NCBI GenBank assembly: GCA_036265815.1
Contig: DATAOI010000001.1
Coordinates: 44,209 to 108,208, forward strand
From: Gemmatimonadales bacterium
GTDB lineage: Bacteria > Gemmatimonadota > Gemmatimonadetes > Gemmatimonadales > GWC2-71-9
Direction of reading: 5' to 3'
Length of the DNA stretch: 64,000 nucleotides
Made by a program: the position numbers and the translations under genes. Below the pieces are notes generated by a model. The model was given only the letters and a program-made list of their open reading frames with translations, did no database searches and had not been told where the DNA came from. This document shows, one piece after another, positions 8,369-21,600 of this stretch; position 1 is the first letter of the stretch; each line of letters starts with the position of its first letter.

Positions 8369-9446
8369 CCGGCGCGCCGAACGCCAGACGGCGCTGAGGG
8401 CGGCACTCGCGGGCGAGGGACTGGACGGCCTGCTGCTGACCCACCTCCCGAACATTCGCTACCTGACCGGATTTACCGGGTCGGCGGCGATGCTACTGGT
8501 CCGGGCCGATGCCACGATCCTCATCACCGATTTCCGCTATGCCACCCAGGCTCCCGGCGAAGCCGGCGCGGCCGCGGTGGTCGAAGTCGATCAGAAGAGC
8601 GTCTGGGAGCGACTGGGCCGGGTGCTGTCGGCGGCGCCGATGGAGACGCTCGGAATCGAAGGCCATTCGCTCACGGTGCGCGACGCCGAGCGGGTGAGCG
8701 GGCTGACTCGTGCGCGGGTGGTGCCCACGGCGGATCTGGTGGAACGCCTGCGGATGATCAAGGCGCCGGAGGAGGTCGCGGCGATCGAGTCTGCCGCCGC
8801 CCTGGCGCAGGACGCGCTGGCGGAAGTGCTCCCGAGTGTCCGGACCGGCCAGACGGAGCTGGACGTGGCCGCTGCGCTGGAAGGAGCGCTCCGGCGGCGG
8901 GGGAGCGAGTGGCATCCCTTTCCGACCATCGTGGCCTCGGGTCCGCGGTCGGCGCTCCCGCACGCCCGGACCAGCGGCCGGGTGCTGGGCCGGGGCGAGT
9001 GGCTGCTGCTCGATTTCGGCGCCCAGGTGGATGGCTACTGCGCCGATCTCACCCGGACCCTGGTGGTCGGAGCCCGCGCCGACGAGCGCCAGCGCACCAT
9101 TCATGAGCTGGTGCAAACCGCTCAGCGCCGAGCGGTGGACCATCTCCGGGCCGGCATGACCGGACGGGAGGGCGACGCGCTGGCCCGTGAGGTCATCGCG
9201 GCGCGAGGCTTCGGCGACGCCTTCGGCCACTCACTGGGTCACGGCCTCGGGCTCGAGGTCCACGAGGCGCCCCGGCTGGCGCCCACAGCCGACAGCCCCC
9301 TGCCGGAGCATGCGGTGGTCACGGTCGAGCCGGGTGTCTATCTTCCGGGCTGGGGTGGAGTGCGGCTGGAGGACGACGTCTATCTCGGTCCCGATGGTCC
9401 CCGTCGCCTGTCAGACGGGCGGACCGAGCTCGTCGAACTGGTCTAG
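8358..9446 (+). CDS. pepP: Xaa-Pro aminopeptidase (M24B, PepP/PepQ family)
   Basis: A 362-residue metallopeptidase that removes N-terminal residues preceding proline. An N-terminal creatinase-like domain (LTHLPNIRYLTGFTGS) is followed by the pita-bread domain. The five metal ligands are all present: Asp in LLDFGAQ, Asp in CADLTRT, His in HSLGHGLGLEVHE, Glu in VTVEPGVY and Glu in RLEDDV. It starts at GTG 8358 inside the end of aroQ. A pepP-efp pair next to acc genes is a common order in bacteria. Whether the substrate is an oligopeptide or a dipeptide cannot be decided. Confidence 0.9.
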   Translation: MLPDRRAERQTALRAALAGEGLDGLLLTHLPNIRYLTGFTGSAAMLLVRADATILITDFRYATQAPGEAGAAAVVEVDQKSVWERLGRVLSAAPMETLGIEGHSLTVRDAERVSGLTRARVVPTADLVERLRMIKAPEEVAAIESAAALAQDALAEVLPSVRTGQTELDVAAALEGALRRRGSEWHPFPTIVASGPRSALPHARTSGRVLGRGEWLLLDFGAQVDGYCADLTRTLVVGARADERQRTIHELVQTAQRRAVDHLRAGMTGREGDALAREVIAARGFGDAFGHSLGHGLGLEVHEAPRLAPTADSPLPEHAVVTVEPGVYLPGWGGVRLEDDVYLGPDGPRRLSDGRTELVELV

Positions 9447-9525
9447 GTCGCCGCGCCACCGCGCCCCGTTCCGCGCATGATCTCCCGTTCCGCTCGGGAT
9501 GACGAACCGCACCCAGGGAGTATCA

Positions 9526-10602
<1,077 letters not shown>

Positions 10603-10610
<8 letters not shown>

Positions 10611-11784
10611 GCCCGCCGGTGCGGCGCCTGCCGCCACTGCCACCTTCAACTTCAAGCAGACCATCGGCCAGATGGTCCAGAAGAACGCGTCCGACCTCCT
10701 GCTCAAGGTCGGCCGGCCGCCGACCGTGCGACTCAACGGCGAGCTGCAGTCCCTGGAAATGCCGCCGGTCAAGCCGGAGGATCTCAAGCTGCTGGCGGAG
10801 CAGGTGATGACGCCGCGGCAGGTGAAGGAGTTCGCGGAGAAGAAGGAGGCGGATTTCGCCATCGGGGTGCCGGGCGTGGGCCGCTTCCGCACCAACATCT
10901 ATCAGCAGCGCGGCACGCTGGCATTCGCCTTCCGGGCCATCCCGTACGAGGTGAAGACCATCGAAGAGCTGCACCTGCCCAAGGTGCTGGAGGAGATCGC
11001 GCTCAAGCCGCGCGGGCTGATCCTGGTTACCGGAATCACCGGCTCGGGCAAGTCAACGGCGCTGGCGGCGATGATCAATCACGTGAATCAGAATCGCCGG
11101 GTGAACGTGATCACCATCGAAGACCCGATCGAGTTCCTCCACCGGGACGTGATGTCTAACATCTCGCAGCGCGAGGTCGGCAGCGACACGCTCTCCTTCG
11201 CCTCCGCGCTCCGGCACGTCCTCCGGCAGGACCCCGACGTGATCCTGGTGGGCGAGATCCGCGACACCGAGACCCTGGACACCGCCCTCAAGGCCGCCGA
11301 TACCGGGCACCTGGTGTTCTCCACCCTCCACACCACCGACGCCACCCAGACGCTCAACCGCATCATCTCGTTCTACCCGCCCTACCAGCATCAGGAGATC
11401 CGGATGCTGCTGGCCACGGCGCTCCAGGCCGTGGTCTCGCTCCGGCTGGTGCCGCGGGCCGACGGCCGCGGGCGGGTGCCGGCCGCCGAGGTGCTGATCA
11501 ACACCGCCGCGGTGGCGGACAACATCCGCGACATCGAGAAGGCCCTCAACATCCCCGACCTCATCGCCGAGGGGACGGTCTCCTACGGCATGCAGTCGTT
11601 CGACCAGTCGCTCATGCGCTGGTTCAAGGACGGGATGATCTCCTACGAGAGCGCGCTGTTCTATTCGACCAACCCGAGCGAGTTCGCCCTCCGGGTCTCG
11701 GGCGTCGACTCCGCGTCCGATCGCACCTTCACCGAGATCACCGGCGACTCGTCGGCAGCCCGCTCGCTGGACCTGACACCCTGA
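10603..11784 (+). CDS. pilT: Type IV pilus retraction ATPase PilT
   Basis: A 393-residue secretion ATPase that powers pilus retraction (twitching) from the inner-membrane base. The motifs are intact: Walker [10 protein letters not shown] (about residue 146), Asp box [11 protein letters not shown], Walker [11 protein letters not shown] (about 212), His box [12 protein letters not shown], and an AIRNLIRE-like region replaced here by [17 protein letters not shown]. The N-terminal PAS-like domain includes [20 protein letters not shown]. It starts 8 bases inside accB and ends in a TGATG overlap with accC, so pilT is translationally embedded in the acetyl-CoA carboxylase operon. No other pilus gene is in the window. 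PilU is an alternative name. Confidence 0.93.
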
Positions 11785-13142
11785 TGTTCCGGAAGGTATT
11801 GATCGCGAACCGCGGGGAGATCGCCTTGCGGGTCATTCGCGCGTGCCGCGAGCTCGGCATCGAGACGGTGGCCGTGTACAGCGAGGCCGACCGCGAATCG
11901 CTGCACGTGCGCTTCGCCGATGACGACGTGTGCATCGGCCCGCCGCCGAGCCGGGCGTCCTACCTGCGGATCCCCCACCTGATCGCCGCCGCCGAGATCA
12001 CCGGGGCGGACGCCATCCACCCGGGTTACGGCTTCCTGGCGGAGAACGCCGAGTTCGCCGACACCTGCCGCGCGTCCAACATCACCTTCATCGGCCCCAC
12101 CGGCGACCAGATCCGGCAGATGGGCGACAAGGCCACGGCCCGCCGGCTGGCGCAGGAGGCCACCGTTCCCACGGTGCCCGGGTCTCCCGGCACGATCGAC
12201 GACCCGGACGACGCCCTGTTGTTCGCCACCCAGATCGGCTTCCCGGTGATCATCAAGGCGACCGCCGGCGGCGGCGGCAAAGGGATGCGGATCGCGCCGG
12301 ACCCGGAGAGCTTCAGTCAGCTGTTCGGCCTGGCGCAGAACGAGGCGCTCTCCGCGTTCGGCAACGGTGCGGTCTACGTGGAGAAATATCTGGAGCACCC
12401 GCGGCACGTCGAGATCCAGGTCATGGGCGACGCGTTCGGCAGAGTGGTCCATCTGGGCGAGCGCGACTGCTCCATTCAGCGGCGGCATCAGAAGCTGGTC
12501 GAGGAGAGTCCCAGCCCGGCGCTCGACATGGAGCTGCGCGGACGCATGGGCGATGCCGCCGTGGCGCTGGCCTCCAACATCGGCTACTGTGGGGCGGGCA
12601 CGATCGAGTTCCTGCTCGATACCGACGGGCAGTTCTATTTCATGGAGATGAACACCCGGATCCAAGTGGAGCACCCGGTCACCGAGATGGTGACCAGCTT
12701 CGACCTGGTCAAGGAGCAGATCCGGGTGGCCGCGGGCGAGCCGATCGGATTCCAGGGCGACGGGCGCCGGCTGCGCGGGCACGCCATCGAGTGCCGGATC
12801 AACGCCGAGGATCCCTACCGCGGCTTCCAGCCGTCGCCGGGGCTGATCACGGCGTACCATCCGCCGGGCGGCCCCGGAGTCCGGGTCGATACCCACGTCT
12901 ATGCGGGCTATGCGGTGCCGCCGTACTACGACTCGCTGCTGGCCAAGGTCATCGTGCACGGCAACGATCGCGCGGAGGCGCTGACCCGGATGGGTCAGGC
13001 GCTCGACAGCTTCATCCTCGAGGGTGTGACCACCACGATTCCCTTTCTCGCCCGGGTGATCCGCCACCCTGACTTCGTGGCCGGCGCGGTGGACACCCGA
13101 TTCCTCGAGCGGGAGCCGCAGCTGCTCAGACCAGAGACATGA
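11784..13142 (+). CDS. accC: Biotin carboxylase subunit of acetyl-CoA carboxylase
   Basis: A 452-residue ATP-grasp enzyme that carboxylates the biotin of AccB using ATP and bicarbonate. The N-terminus [19 protein letters not shown] is typical. The Gly-rich ATP loop GGGGKGMRI lies near residue 161, the metal/bicarbonate segment [14 protein letters not shown] near 287, and the C-terminal domain has [13 protein letters not shown]. Length matches the family (about 450). It overlaps the pilT stop by one base and comB by ATGA. Confidence 0.96.
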   Translation: MFRKVLIANRGEIALRVIRACRELGIETVAVYSEADRESLHVRFADDDVCIGPPPSRASYLRIPHLIAAAEITGADAIHPGYGFLAENAEFADTCRASNITFIGPTGDQIRQMGDKATARRLAQEATVPTVPGSPGTIDDPDDALLFATQIGFPVIIKATAGGGGKGMRIAPDPESFSQLFGLAQNEALSAFGNGAVYVEKYLEHPRHVEIQVMGDAFGRVVHLGERDCSIQRRHQKLVEESPSPALDMELRGRMGDAAVALASNIGYCGAGTIEFLLDTDGQFYFMEMNTRIQVEHPVTEMVTSFDLVKEQIRVAAGEPIGFQGDGRRLRGHAIECRINAEDPYRGFQPSPGLITAYHPPGGPGVRVDTHVYAGYAVPPYYDSLLAKVIVHGNDRAEALTRMGQALDSFILEGVTTTIPFLARVIRHPDFVAGAVDTRFLEREPQLLRPET

Positions 13143-13882
13143 GGCTCGACGTCCTCTTCACTCCAGTCGGACTGATCCCCGCCGAGGTGCAGGGCCGGAC
13201 CGTGTTCGTGCTGGACATCCTCCGCGCCACCACCGCGATGTGCGCGGCGCTGACCCGCGGCGCCAAGGCGATGATCCCGGTGGCATCCACCGAGGAGGCG
13301 CTCCGCCTGGCACAGACCATCGGGAGCGCGGACGTGCTGCTCGCGGGAGAGAAGAACTGCGTGCGGATTCCCGGCTTTCACCTGGGGAACAGCCCGCTGG
13401 AGATGACCGAGTCCGCGGTGCGGGGGAAGACCATCATCATCACCACCACCAACGGGACCAAGGCCCTGCTCGCCTGCCAGGGCGCGGCCGCCGTCTACCC
13501 CGCGTGTGCCGCTAATCTGAGCCTGGCCGCGGAGAAGGCGCGCGAGGCCCTGGAGCGCGATGGCGACCTGCTGGTGGTATGTGCGGGTCGGGACGGCGCC
13601 TTCTCGCTGGATGACGCCTACTGCGCCGGCAGGCTGGTGGCCGCGGTGCTGGGCGACCGGCGACCCCGGCGGTGGTTGAGCGACGCGGGCATCGCCAGCC
13701 TCGACCTGGTGCGCCGGTACGGCGACAACTGGGAGCGCCCGCTGGCCTACAGCCGGGCCGGCCGGGAGCTGATCAAGCTGGGCTTTCGGGACGACGTCGT
13801 CGACGCGGCCCACCTCGACGCCTACCCGGTCCTGCCGTATTTCCACGAACGCCGGGTGACGCTCGCGCCAGTGCCGGTATGA
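13139..13882 (+). CDS. comB: 2-phosphosulfolactate phosphatase family protein (ComB)
   Basis: A 247-residue protein of the ComB family, whose archaeal members hydrolyse 2-phosphosulfolactate in coenzyme M synthesis. Family segments are [53 protein letters not shown] and [10 protein letters not shown]. Bacterial members are widespread outside coenzyme M producers, and their substrate is unclear; no other coenzyme M gene is in the window. It overlaps accC and ftsK by ATGA on each side. Family assignment is firm; the enzyme's substrate is an inference. Confidence 0.85.
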   Translation: MRLDVLFTPVGLIPAEVQGRTVFVLDILRATTAMCAALTRGAKAMIPVASTEEALRLAQTIGSADVLLAGEKNCVRIPGFHLGNSPLEMTESAVRGKTIIITTTNGTKALLACQGAAAVYPACAANLSLAAEKAREALERDGDLLVVCAGRDGAFSLDDAYCAGRLVAAVLGDRRPRRWLSDAGIASLDLVRRYGDNWERPLAYSRAGRELIKLGFRDDVVDAAHLDAYPVLPYFHERRVTLAPVPV

Positions 13883-16152
13883 CGACCGAGAACGGCCGCC
13901 CAGCGGGCGGAGTGCAGCGGAGACGGTTCGGCGCGGTCACCGCGCTGGTGATCGGTCTGTTCGTCGGGCTCACCCTGCTGCCTCTGTCGGTGACCGGGCC
14001 CATCGGGCACGCGCTGGGCGCGACGCTCTGGCGGGTGCTGGGTGCCGGCGCGCTGGGCATTCCGGTGCTCGGGATCGCGCTCGCGCTGGCCGGCTTCGAG
14101 CGGCTCGGCACGCTGGACATGAAGCGCGCGGCGTTCCTCATCGTCGGTCTCAGCGTGCTGCTCCCCTACCTGGTCGGAGTCCTCCTGCACGTCAGCGTCC
14201 GCGACCTCGACAATCAGCGACTGCTCGGCCGAATGGTGGGCGTGGTGCCGGGCTTCTTCGCGGTGGAGATCCCCATGGGCGTCGGCACCGCGGGCGCCGT
14301 CCTGGTGGGCTTCCTGGCGCTCACCGCACTCACCCTCGCGACGTTCGCTTGGCACCCGCTGCAGCCGCTAGAACGGAAGCCGGAGTCGCCGTTCACGCCG
14401 GGCACCACTGGCAGCAATGCCGAGGGTCGCGCACGCAAGGCACCGGCCTCGGCGGCCAAGGGAGAGGAAGACCCACCGGCGCTGCCCCGGGCCGATGGGC
14501 CGGTCAAGCCAGCCGCGGCTCGCGGCGATGGGAAGACCGGAAGGCTCAAGCCTGGCAAGCGGCCAGACCCGAGACGGGCTCCCGGGCAGAAGGAGCTCGG
14601 CCCGGTCTGGGACGTCGAGCTGCTGGAGGCGCCGCGTGCCAAGGCAGTGGATGCCGGCGAGGCCGAGCTCGACGTGCTGCAGGAGCGGCTCGAGTCCACC
14701 CTGGCGGAGTTCAAGGTCGAGGGCGACGTGGCGGGCCGGACCACCGGACCAGTGGTGACCCAGTACGGCGTTCGACTCCGGGCCGGAGTCAAGATGAACC
14801 GCCTGGTCACCCTGGCCGACGACCTCGCGCTCAAGATGAGCGCGCGCTCGATCCGGGTCGCCCGGATTCCCGGGCGCGACATGGTCGGCGTCGAAGTGCC
14901 CAACCCGAAATCGCGCGTGGTGCTGCTGCGCGAGCTGCTGGAAGACGAGCAGTGGAGCGGCGAGGAGCGGCTCCTGCCGGTAGCGCTGGGGCTCGACCTC
15001 GAGGGCCGCCCGGTCATCGCGGATCTGGCCAAGATGCCGCACCTGCTCATCGCGGGCGCCACCGGCACCGGCAAGTCGGTCGGAATCAACGCCATCATCA
15101 CCTCGCTGATCTACCACTACCAGCACAAGGAAGATCTCCGCCTGCTGATGATCGATCCCAAGATGGTGGAGCTGTCGATGTACAAGGACCTCCCCCACTT
15201 GCGGCACCCGGTCGTCACCAACAACAAGGAGGCCGCGCGGGTCCTCAAGTGGGCTGTCGGTGAGATGGAGCGCCGCTACGTTCTGCTGGAGGCCAACGGT
15301 GCCCGCAATCTCAGCGACTTCAACCGCAAGGTCCTGGAGGGCAAGCCGCTCCGGAATCCGGTGCCGCGCCGGGTGACCCTCACCGACATCGTAGCCGAGC
15401 CGCCCGACACCCCGCCGCCGGCGCCGGTGGGTGACACCTACACCGAAGGGAAGCTGCCGCTCATCGTCGTGGTGGTCGACGAGCTGGCCGACCTGATGAT
15501 GACGGTGCAGACAGAGGTCGAAACGCCGCTGGCCCGGCTGGCGCAGAAGGCACGCGCCGTTGGGCTCCACCTCATCCTGGCCACCCAGCGCCCCTCGGTG
15601 AATGTCATCACCGGTCTCATCAAGGCGAACTTTCCCAGCCGGATCGCTTTCCGGGTCGCCTCCAAGGTGGACAGCCGCACCATCCTGGACCAGAACGGCT
15701 CGGAGGCGCTGCTGGGGAAAGGCGACATGCTGTTTCTCGAGCCGGGCAAGAGCGACCCGATGCGGCTGCAGGGCGCGTACATCTCCACCGAGGAGAGCGA
15801 GCGCATCATGGAGCGGTACCGCCAGTGGCGCGAGGAACGGGACCACCGGGGGATGGCGGAGCTGGCGGAGAGCAACATCCTCGACGAGGTGCCGGAGGCC
15901 GAAGGGGAAGGAGGCGACGAGGCCACCGACCCCGGGGAGCGTGACCCGCAGTTCAAGGACGCCGCCATCGCCTGCGTGCAGAACCAGGGCGGCTCGACCT
16001 CGCTGCTGCAGCGGAAGCTGGGTATCGGCTACGGGCGGGCAGCGCGGATCATGGACCAACTCGAGGAGGCCGGCATCCTGGGCCCCGCCAACGGAAGCAA
16101 GCCGCGGGATGTGCGGATCGGGATCGAGCAGATCGACGAATACTGCCGGTGA
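13879..16152 (+). CDS. ftsK: DNA translocase FtsK/SpoIIIE
   Basis: A 757-residue chromosome-segregation motor at the division septum. Four hydrophobic helices lie in the first 160 residues, followed by a short basic/proline linker, then alpha and beta domains with Walker A GATGTGKSVG (about residue 392), IDPKMVELSMY and Walker B VVVVDELADLMM (about 529). A C-terminal winged-helix gamma domain (about 690-757, GGSTSLLQRKLGIGYGRAARIMDQLE) reads KOPS-like polarity sequences. The start ATG 13879 overlaps the comB stop (ATGA); the longer open frame from 13672 is antiphase comB. The linker is short compared with E. coli FtsK and closer to SpoIIIE. A hairpin terminator follows at 16264. Confidence 0.94.
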   Translation: MTTENGRPAGGVQRRRFGAVTALVIGLFVGLTLLPLSVTGPIGHALGATLWRVLGAGALGIPVLGIALALAGFERLGTLDMKRAAFLIVGLSVLLPYLVGVLLHVSVRDLDNQRLLGRMVGVVPGFFAVEIPMGVGTAGAVLVGFLALTALTLATFAWHPLQPLERKPESPFTPGTTGSNAEGRARKAPASAAKGEEDPPALPRADGPVKPAAARGDGKTGRLKPGKRPDPRRAPGQKELGPVWDVELLEAPRAKAVDAGEAELDVLQERLESTLAEFKVEGDVAGRTTGPVVTQYGVRLRAGVKMNRLVTLADDLALKMSARSIRVARIPGRDMVGVEVPNPKSRVVLLRELLEDEQWSGEERLLPVALGLDLEGRPVIADLAKMPHLLIAGATGTGKSVGINAIITSLIYHYQHKEDLRLLMIDPKMVELSMYKDLPHLRHPVVTNNKEAARVLKWAVGEMERRYVLLEANGARNLSDFNRKVLEGKPLRNPVPRRVTLTDIVAEPPDTPPPAPVGDTYTEGKLPLIVVVVDELADLMMTVQTEVETPLARLAQKARAVGLHLILATQRPSVNVITGLIKANFPSRIAFRVASKVDSRTILDQNGSEALLGKGDMLFLEPGKSDPMRLQGAYISTEESERIMERYRQWREERDHRGMAELAESNILDEVPEAEGEGGDEATDPGERDPQFKDAAIACVQNQGGSTSLLQRKLGIGYGRAARIMDQLEEAGILGPANGSKPRDVRIGIEQIDEYCR

Positions 16153-16263
16153 ACGACATGGCCTGAGGGGTGCCCCGCCGACTCAAGGCGCACGCGATCG
16201 GTGGCACGCCTTCTCCTTCCAACGACCACGACTCGAATCCAGCGGTAGCGTCCGGACGTCCTC

Positions 16264-16290
16264 AGCGCCGGTCGACCGTTCCGGCGCTTT
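16264..16290 (+). terminator. Hairpin terminator after ftsK
   Basis: AGCGCCGG (16264-16271), a 9-base loop and CCGGCGCT (16281-16288) followed by TT. It lies 112 bases after the ftsK stop in the 199-base gap before yraN, the likely end of the acc-ftsK transcript. Confidence 0.55.
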
Positions 16291-16351
16291 GTGGCCCCCT
16301 TCCTCACCGGAATGGTGGCGCCCCCACCGCCGCTCGCCGATACCGTGCACC

Positions 16352-16753
16352 ATGCGACCCACCCGACGCTTCACCCCGACCTCGCAATGGGAAGACGCAC
16401 GTCAGCGGCGGGGGCTCTGGGGGGAACGAATCGCGATGGCGTTCCTCACCAGCTGCGGGTGGCACATCGAAGGGCATCGTTTCCGCTTGGGCCGTCACGA
16501 CGTGGACGTGGTGGCGCGGCGCGGTTCACTGGTGGCGTTCGTGGAGGTGAAGGCGCGTGGCTCCCTGCTGTGCGGCATCCCCCAGGAGAGCGTCCGCTGG
16601 CAGAAGCGGCGCATCCTCGGCAAGGTCGCGGCGCTCTGGCAGGTGCGCCACGGCCGCCCGAACGACGAGTACCGGTTCGACGTCATCGCCATTCAGTTCC
16701 GGGCGGGTGGCGGGTACGCCATTGAGCACCTGGAGGATGCGTGGCGTCTTTGA
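16352..16753 (+). CDS. yraN: UPF0102 / YraN-family endonuclease-like protein
   Basis: A 133-residue member of the YraN (UPF0102) family, which has a restriction-endonuclease-like fold and an uncertain role in DNA or RNA processing. Visible family landmarks are RRGLWGERIAMAFLTSCGW and the active-site-like HDVDVVARRGSLVAFVEVKAR, where the usual G-E-I-D is H-D-V-D, keeping acidic residues and the E-x-K. The C-terminal RFDVIAIQ is also typical. ATG 16352 fits the domain start; the upstream open frame is a shadow of ftsK. A GATACC box lies 7 bases before the ATG, so a leaderless start is possible. Confidence 0.85.
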   Translation: MRPTRRFTPTSQWEDARQRRGLWGERIAMAFLTSCGWHIEGHRFRLGRHDVDVVARRGSLVAFVEVKARGSLLCGIPQESVRWQKRRILGKVAALWQVRHGRPNDEYRFDVIAIQFRAGGGYAIEHLEDAWRL

Positions 16754-16761
16754 GGCTTTCT

Positions 16762-16855
16762 GGTGGAGCAAAACAAGTCACATATCTACTCTTGATTCGG
16801 CTCCTTTTCGGTATTAGGTTCAAGGCAGGTATTCCGGTGTAGCAAAATCAGCCAC
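16762..16855 (+). repeat. Pair of 20-bp direct repeats flanking the recA promoter
   Basis: The segments 16762-16781 and 16836-16855 match at 16 of 20 bases (shared core GGTG-AGCAAAA then AG-CAC). They are 74 bases apart start to start, about seven helical turns, and lie on either side of the predicted recA promoter. This is a candidate operator pair. Neither copy matches the known LexA boxes CTGT-N8-ACAG or GAAC-N4-GTTC. Confidence 0.45.
16792..16820 (+). promoter_or_regulatory. recA: Candidate recA promoter
   Basis: TTGATT (16792-16797), a 17-base spacer and TAGGTT (16815-16820) in an AT-rich island unlike the GC-rich surroundings. An overlapping TATTAG at 16812-16817 is an alternative -10. 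Confidence 0.4.
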
Positions 16856-16876
16856 TACAACACATCAGAGGATACA

Positions 16877-17926
16877 ATGGCCGCAGAAGAGACCCGGCTC
16901 GATGCCGATCGCCGGAAGGCCCTCGGGCTCGCCATCTCCCAGATCGAGAAGCAGCTCGGTAAGGGCTCCATCATGCGGATGGGCAGCGAGTCGCCCCGGG
17001 TGAAGGTGGCTGCCATCCCCACCGGCGCCATCAACCTGGATGCCGCCACCGGCGTCGGCGGCATTCCCCGCGGCCGCATCACCGAGATCTACGGGCCCGA
17101 ATCGTCGGGCAAGACCACTCTCACCCTGCATCTGGCGGCCAACGTGCAGCGGATGGGCGGCGTCGCCGCCTACGTGGACGCGGAGCACGCGCTCGACATC
17201 GAATACGCCAAGAAGCTCGGCGTCGACATCGAGAACCTGCTGGTCTCCCAGCCCGATACCGGCGAGCAGGCGCTGGAGATCGTGGAGATCCTGGTGCGCT
17301 CGGGTGCGGTGGACATCGTCGTCATCGACTCGGTGGCGGCACTGGTGCCCAAGGCCGAAATCGAGGGCGAGATGGGTGACAGCCACGTCGGGCTCCAGGC
17401 CCGCCTCATGAGCCAGGCGCTCCGCAAGCTCGCGGGGGCCATCAACCGGTCCAACTGCGCGGTGGTGTTCATCAACCAGCTGCGGGAGAAGATCGGGGTC
17501 ATGTTCGGCAACCCGGAGACCACCACCGGCGGCAAGGCCCTCAAGTTCTACGCTTCCCTGCGGCTCGACATTCGCCGGATCGGTCCGGTCAAGGAGCGCG
17601 AAGCGGTCATCGGGAACCACGTGCGGGTGAAGGTGGTGAAGAACAAGGTCGCGCCGCCGTTCCGCCAGGCCGAGTTCGACATCATGTTCGACGAGGGGAT
17701 CAGCCACACCTCGCTGCTGGTCGATCTCGCCTCCGAGGCCAACATCATTCAGAAATCTGGCGCCTGGTACTCCTACGGCGATCAGCGGATCGGCCAGGGA
17801 CGGGAGAACGCCAAGCTCTTCCTGCGCGACAATCCGCCGCTCATGGCCGAGGTCGAGGGGAAGGTGAAGGAACTCCTCGGCATGCATGCGGTGGCGAGCG
17901 CGGCGCGGGGAGACGACGAGGAGTGA
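16877..17926 (+). CDS. recA: Recombinase RecA
   Basis: A 349-residue strand-exchange protein for homologous recombination and SOS induction. Walker [10 protein letters not shown] is at about residue 73, followed by YVDAEHALD, Walker [12 protein letters not shown], loop-1 region [44 protein letters not shown] and the C-terminal [11 protein letters not shown]. The length is normal and no intein is present. AGAGGA stands four bases before ATG 16877. It overlaps recX by GTGA. The AT-rich leader with paired direct repeats suggests damage-responsive control. Confidence 0.98.
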   Translation: MAAEETRLDADRRKALGLAISQIEKQLGKGSIMRMGSESPRVKVAAIPTGAINLDAATGVGGIPRGRITEIYGPESSGKTTLTLHLAANVQRMGGVAAYVDAEHALDIEYAKKLGVDIENLLVSQPDTGEQALEIVEILVRSGAVDIVVIDSVAALVPKAEIEGEMGDSHVGLQARLMSQALRKLAGAINRSNCAVVFINQLREKIGVMFGNPETTTGGKALKFYASLRLDIRRIGPVKEREAVIGNHVRVKVVKNKVAPPFRQAEFDIMFDEGISHTSLLVDLASEANIIQKSGAWYSYGDQRIGQGRENAKLFLRDNPPLMAEVEGKVKELLGMHAVASAARGDDEE

Positions 17927-18555
17927 CCCTGCCGATCATCACCGCCGTCGAGCCGGATCCCCGCCGGCCAGGCACGGTCCGCCTCGCCATCGACGGCGTG
18001 AAGTTCGGGGCCGTACCGCGGGAGTTCGCTTCCGCGGCCGGCCTCGCGGTGGGGAAGCCGGTAGTTCCGGAGCTGCAACCGCGTCTGACCCAGGCGGCGG
18101 ATGCGGAGGCGGCGTTTCACACGGTGCTCCGCGCACTGGAGCGACGCTCGTTCGCCCGGCGAGACCTGGAGCGACGGCTGCTGCGGAAGGGTCATCCTCG
18201 TCCGGCCGTCGAGGCGGCATTGGCCCGTGGGGCGGAAATGGGCTTGCTGGAGGATGGGGCGTTCGCGCGGGACTTCGTGCGCACCCGCGCCGCGCGCGGC
18301 CGGGGTCCCGGCCGCCTGATGCGCGATCTCCTGGCCATGGGAGTCGACCGCGGCCACATCGACCGCGCGCTCGCGGCCGAGTGGCCGGAGGGGGCCGATC
18401 GCACCAGGGTGCCGCAGGCGCTGGCTGCCAAGCGGGCCGCCCAGCTGGGCGATCTGCCGCGGCCGGTCAAGCGCCGCCGCATTCTCGCCTATCTCGCGCG
18501 CCGTGGCTTCACCGGGCACGACATCTCCGACATCGTCGCTAAGGTGGTGGCCTGA
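17923..18555 (+). CDS. recX: Regulatory protein RecX
   Basis: A 210-residue RecX-type protein, a RecA-binding modulator that limits RecA filament growth. It has the three-helix repeats of the family: [26 protein letters not shown], then [37 protein letters not shown], then [26 protein letters not shown]. It starts at GTG 17923, overlapping the recA stop (GTGA), the classic recA-recX pair. The N-terminal 40 residues are a beta-rich extension seen in some members. Confidence 0.9.
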   Translation: MTLPIITAVEPDPRRPGTVRLAIDGVKFGAVPREFASAAGLAVGKPVVPELQPRLTQAADAEAAFHTVLRALERRSFARRDLERRLLRKGHPRPAVEAALARGAEMGLLEDGAFARDFVRTRAARGRGPGRLMRDLLAMGVDRGHIDRALAAEWPEGADRTRVPQALAAKRAAQLGDLPRPVKRRRILAYLARRGFTGHDISDIVAKVVA

Positions 18556-18617
18556 TCGCCTCGCCGGGCCGACCGCGCATCCCACCGCCGCCCATGGCCC
18601 GTAGGTGCTGGTGCCTC

Positions 18618-18623
18618 TATATT
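18618..18623 (+). promoter_or_regulatory. alaS: -10 box for a probably leaderless alaS transcript
   Basis: TATATT at 18618-18623 lies 8 bases before ATG 18632. Transcription would start at or next to the start codon. No clear -35 is seen at 16-18 bases upstream and no Shine-Dalgarno sequence is present. Confidence 0.4.
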
Positions 18624-18631
18624 TTGTCTCC

Positions 18632-21298
<2,667 letters not shown>

Positions 21299-21300
21299 CG

Positions 21301-21600
21301 GTGCTCGCGGATTGGGTCGAGCGGCACACGAGTGAGGCGCCGGCGGCTCTCCGGACTCGAGTCCAGCAGCATGTCATGGCGGCCGACGGCGGGCCCACGG
21401 TACCGGCGGCGCTGGCCCGGGCGGCCCGGCAGGCGTTGGATCAGGTACTGACCCATCCGGGCGACCGCTCGGTGGCGCTCGATCTCCTCGCGGCAGATGC
21501 CCTCATCACGCTCGCCCTCCTGGCCCAGGCACAGCGCGCTCCGGAGGGGCTGAGCGAGTTCGCCGGCTCGATCCTCCATTCGGTTCGGCCCGACGCGTGA
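21301..21600 (+). CDS. Small helical protein of unknown function
   Basis: A 99-residue protein that I do not recognise. It begins at GTG 21301, two bases after the alaS stop, and its TGA overlaps the GTG of the phosphatase gene, so it is read as part of the operon. It is Ala/Leu-rich and predicted to be mostly helical (RAARQALDQVLTHPGDRSVALDLLAADALITLALLAQAQ). There is no signal peptide, metal motif or membrane helix of full length. Strict phasing between two certain genes supports it as real. Confidence 0.65.
   Translation: MLADWVERHTSEAPAALRTRVQQHVMAADGGPTVPAALARAARQALDQVLTHPGDRSVALDLLAADALITLALLAQAQRAPEGLSEFAGSILHSVRPDA

Noticed and set aside
14368..16059. 563-residue open frame antisense to ftsK
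   Set aside because: It is a GC-rich shadow in another phase of an unmistakable ftsK gene. It has no start context or recognised motif.
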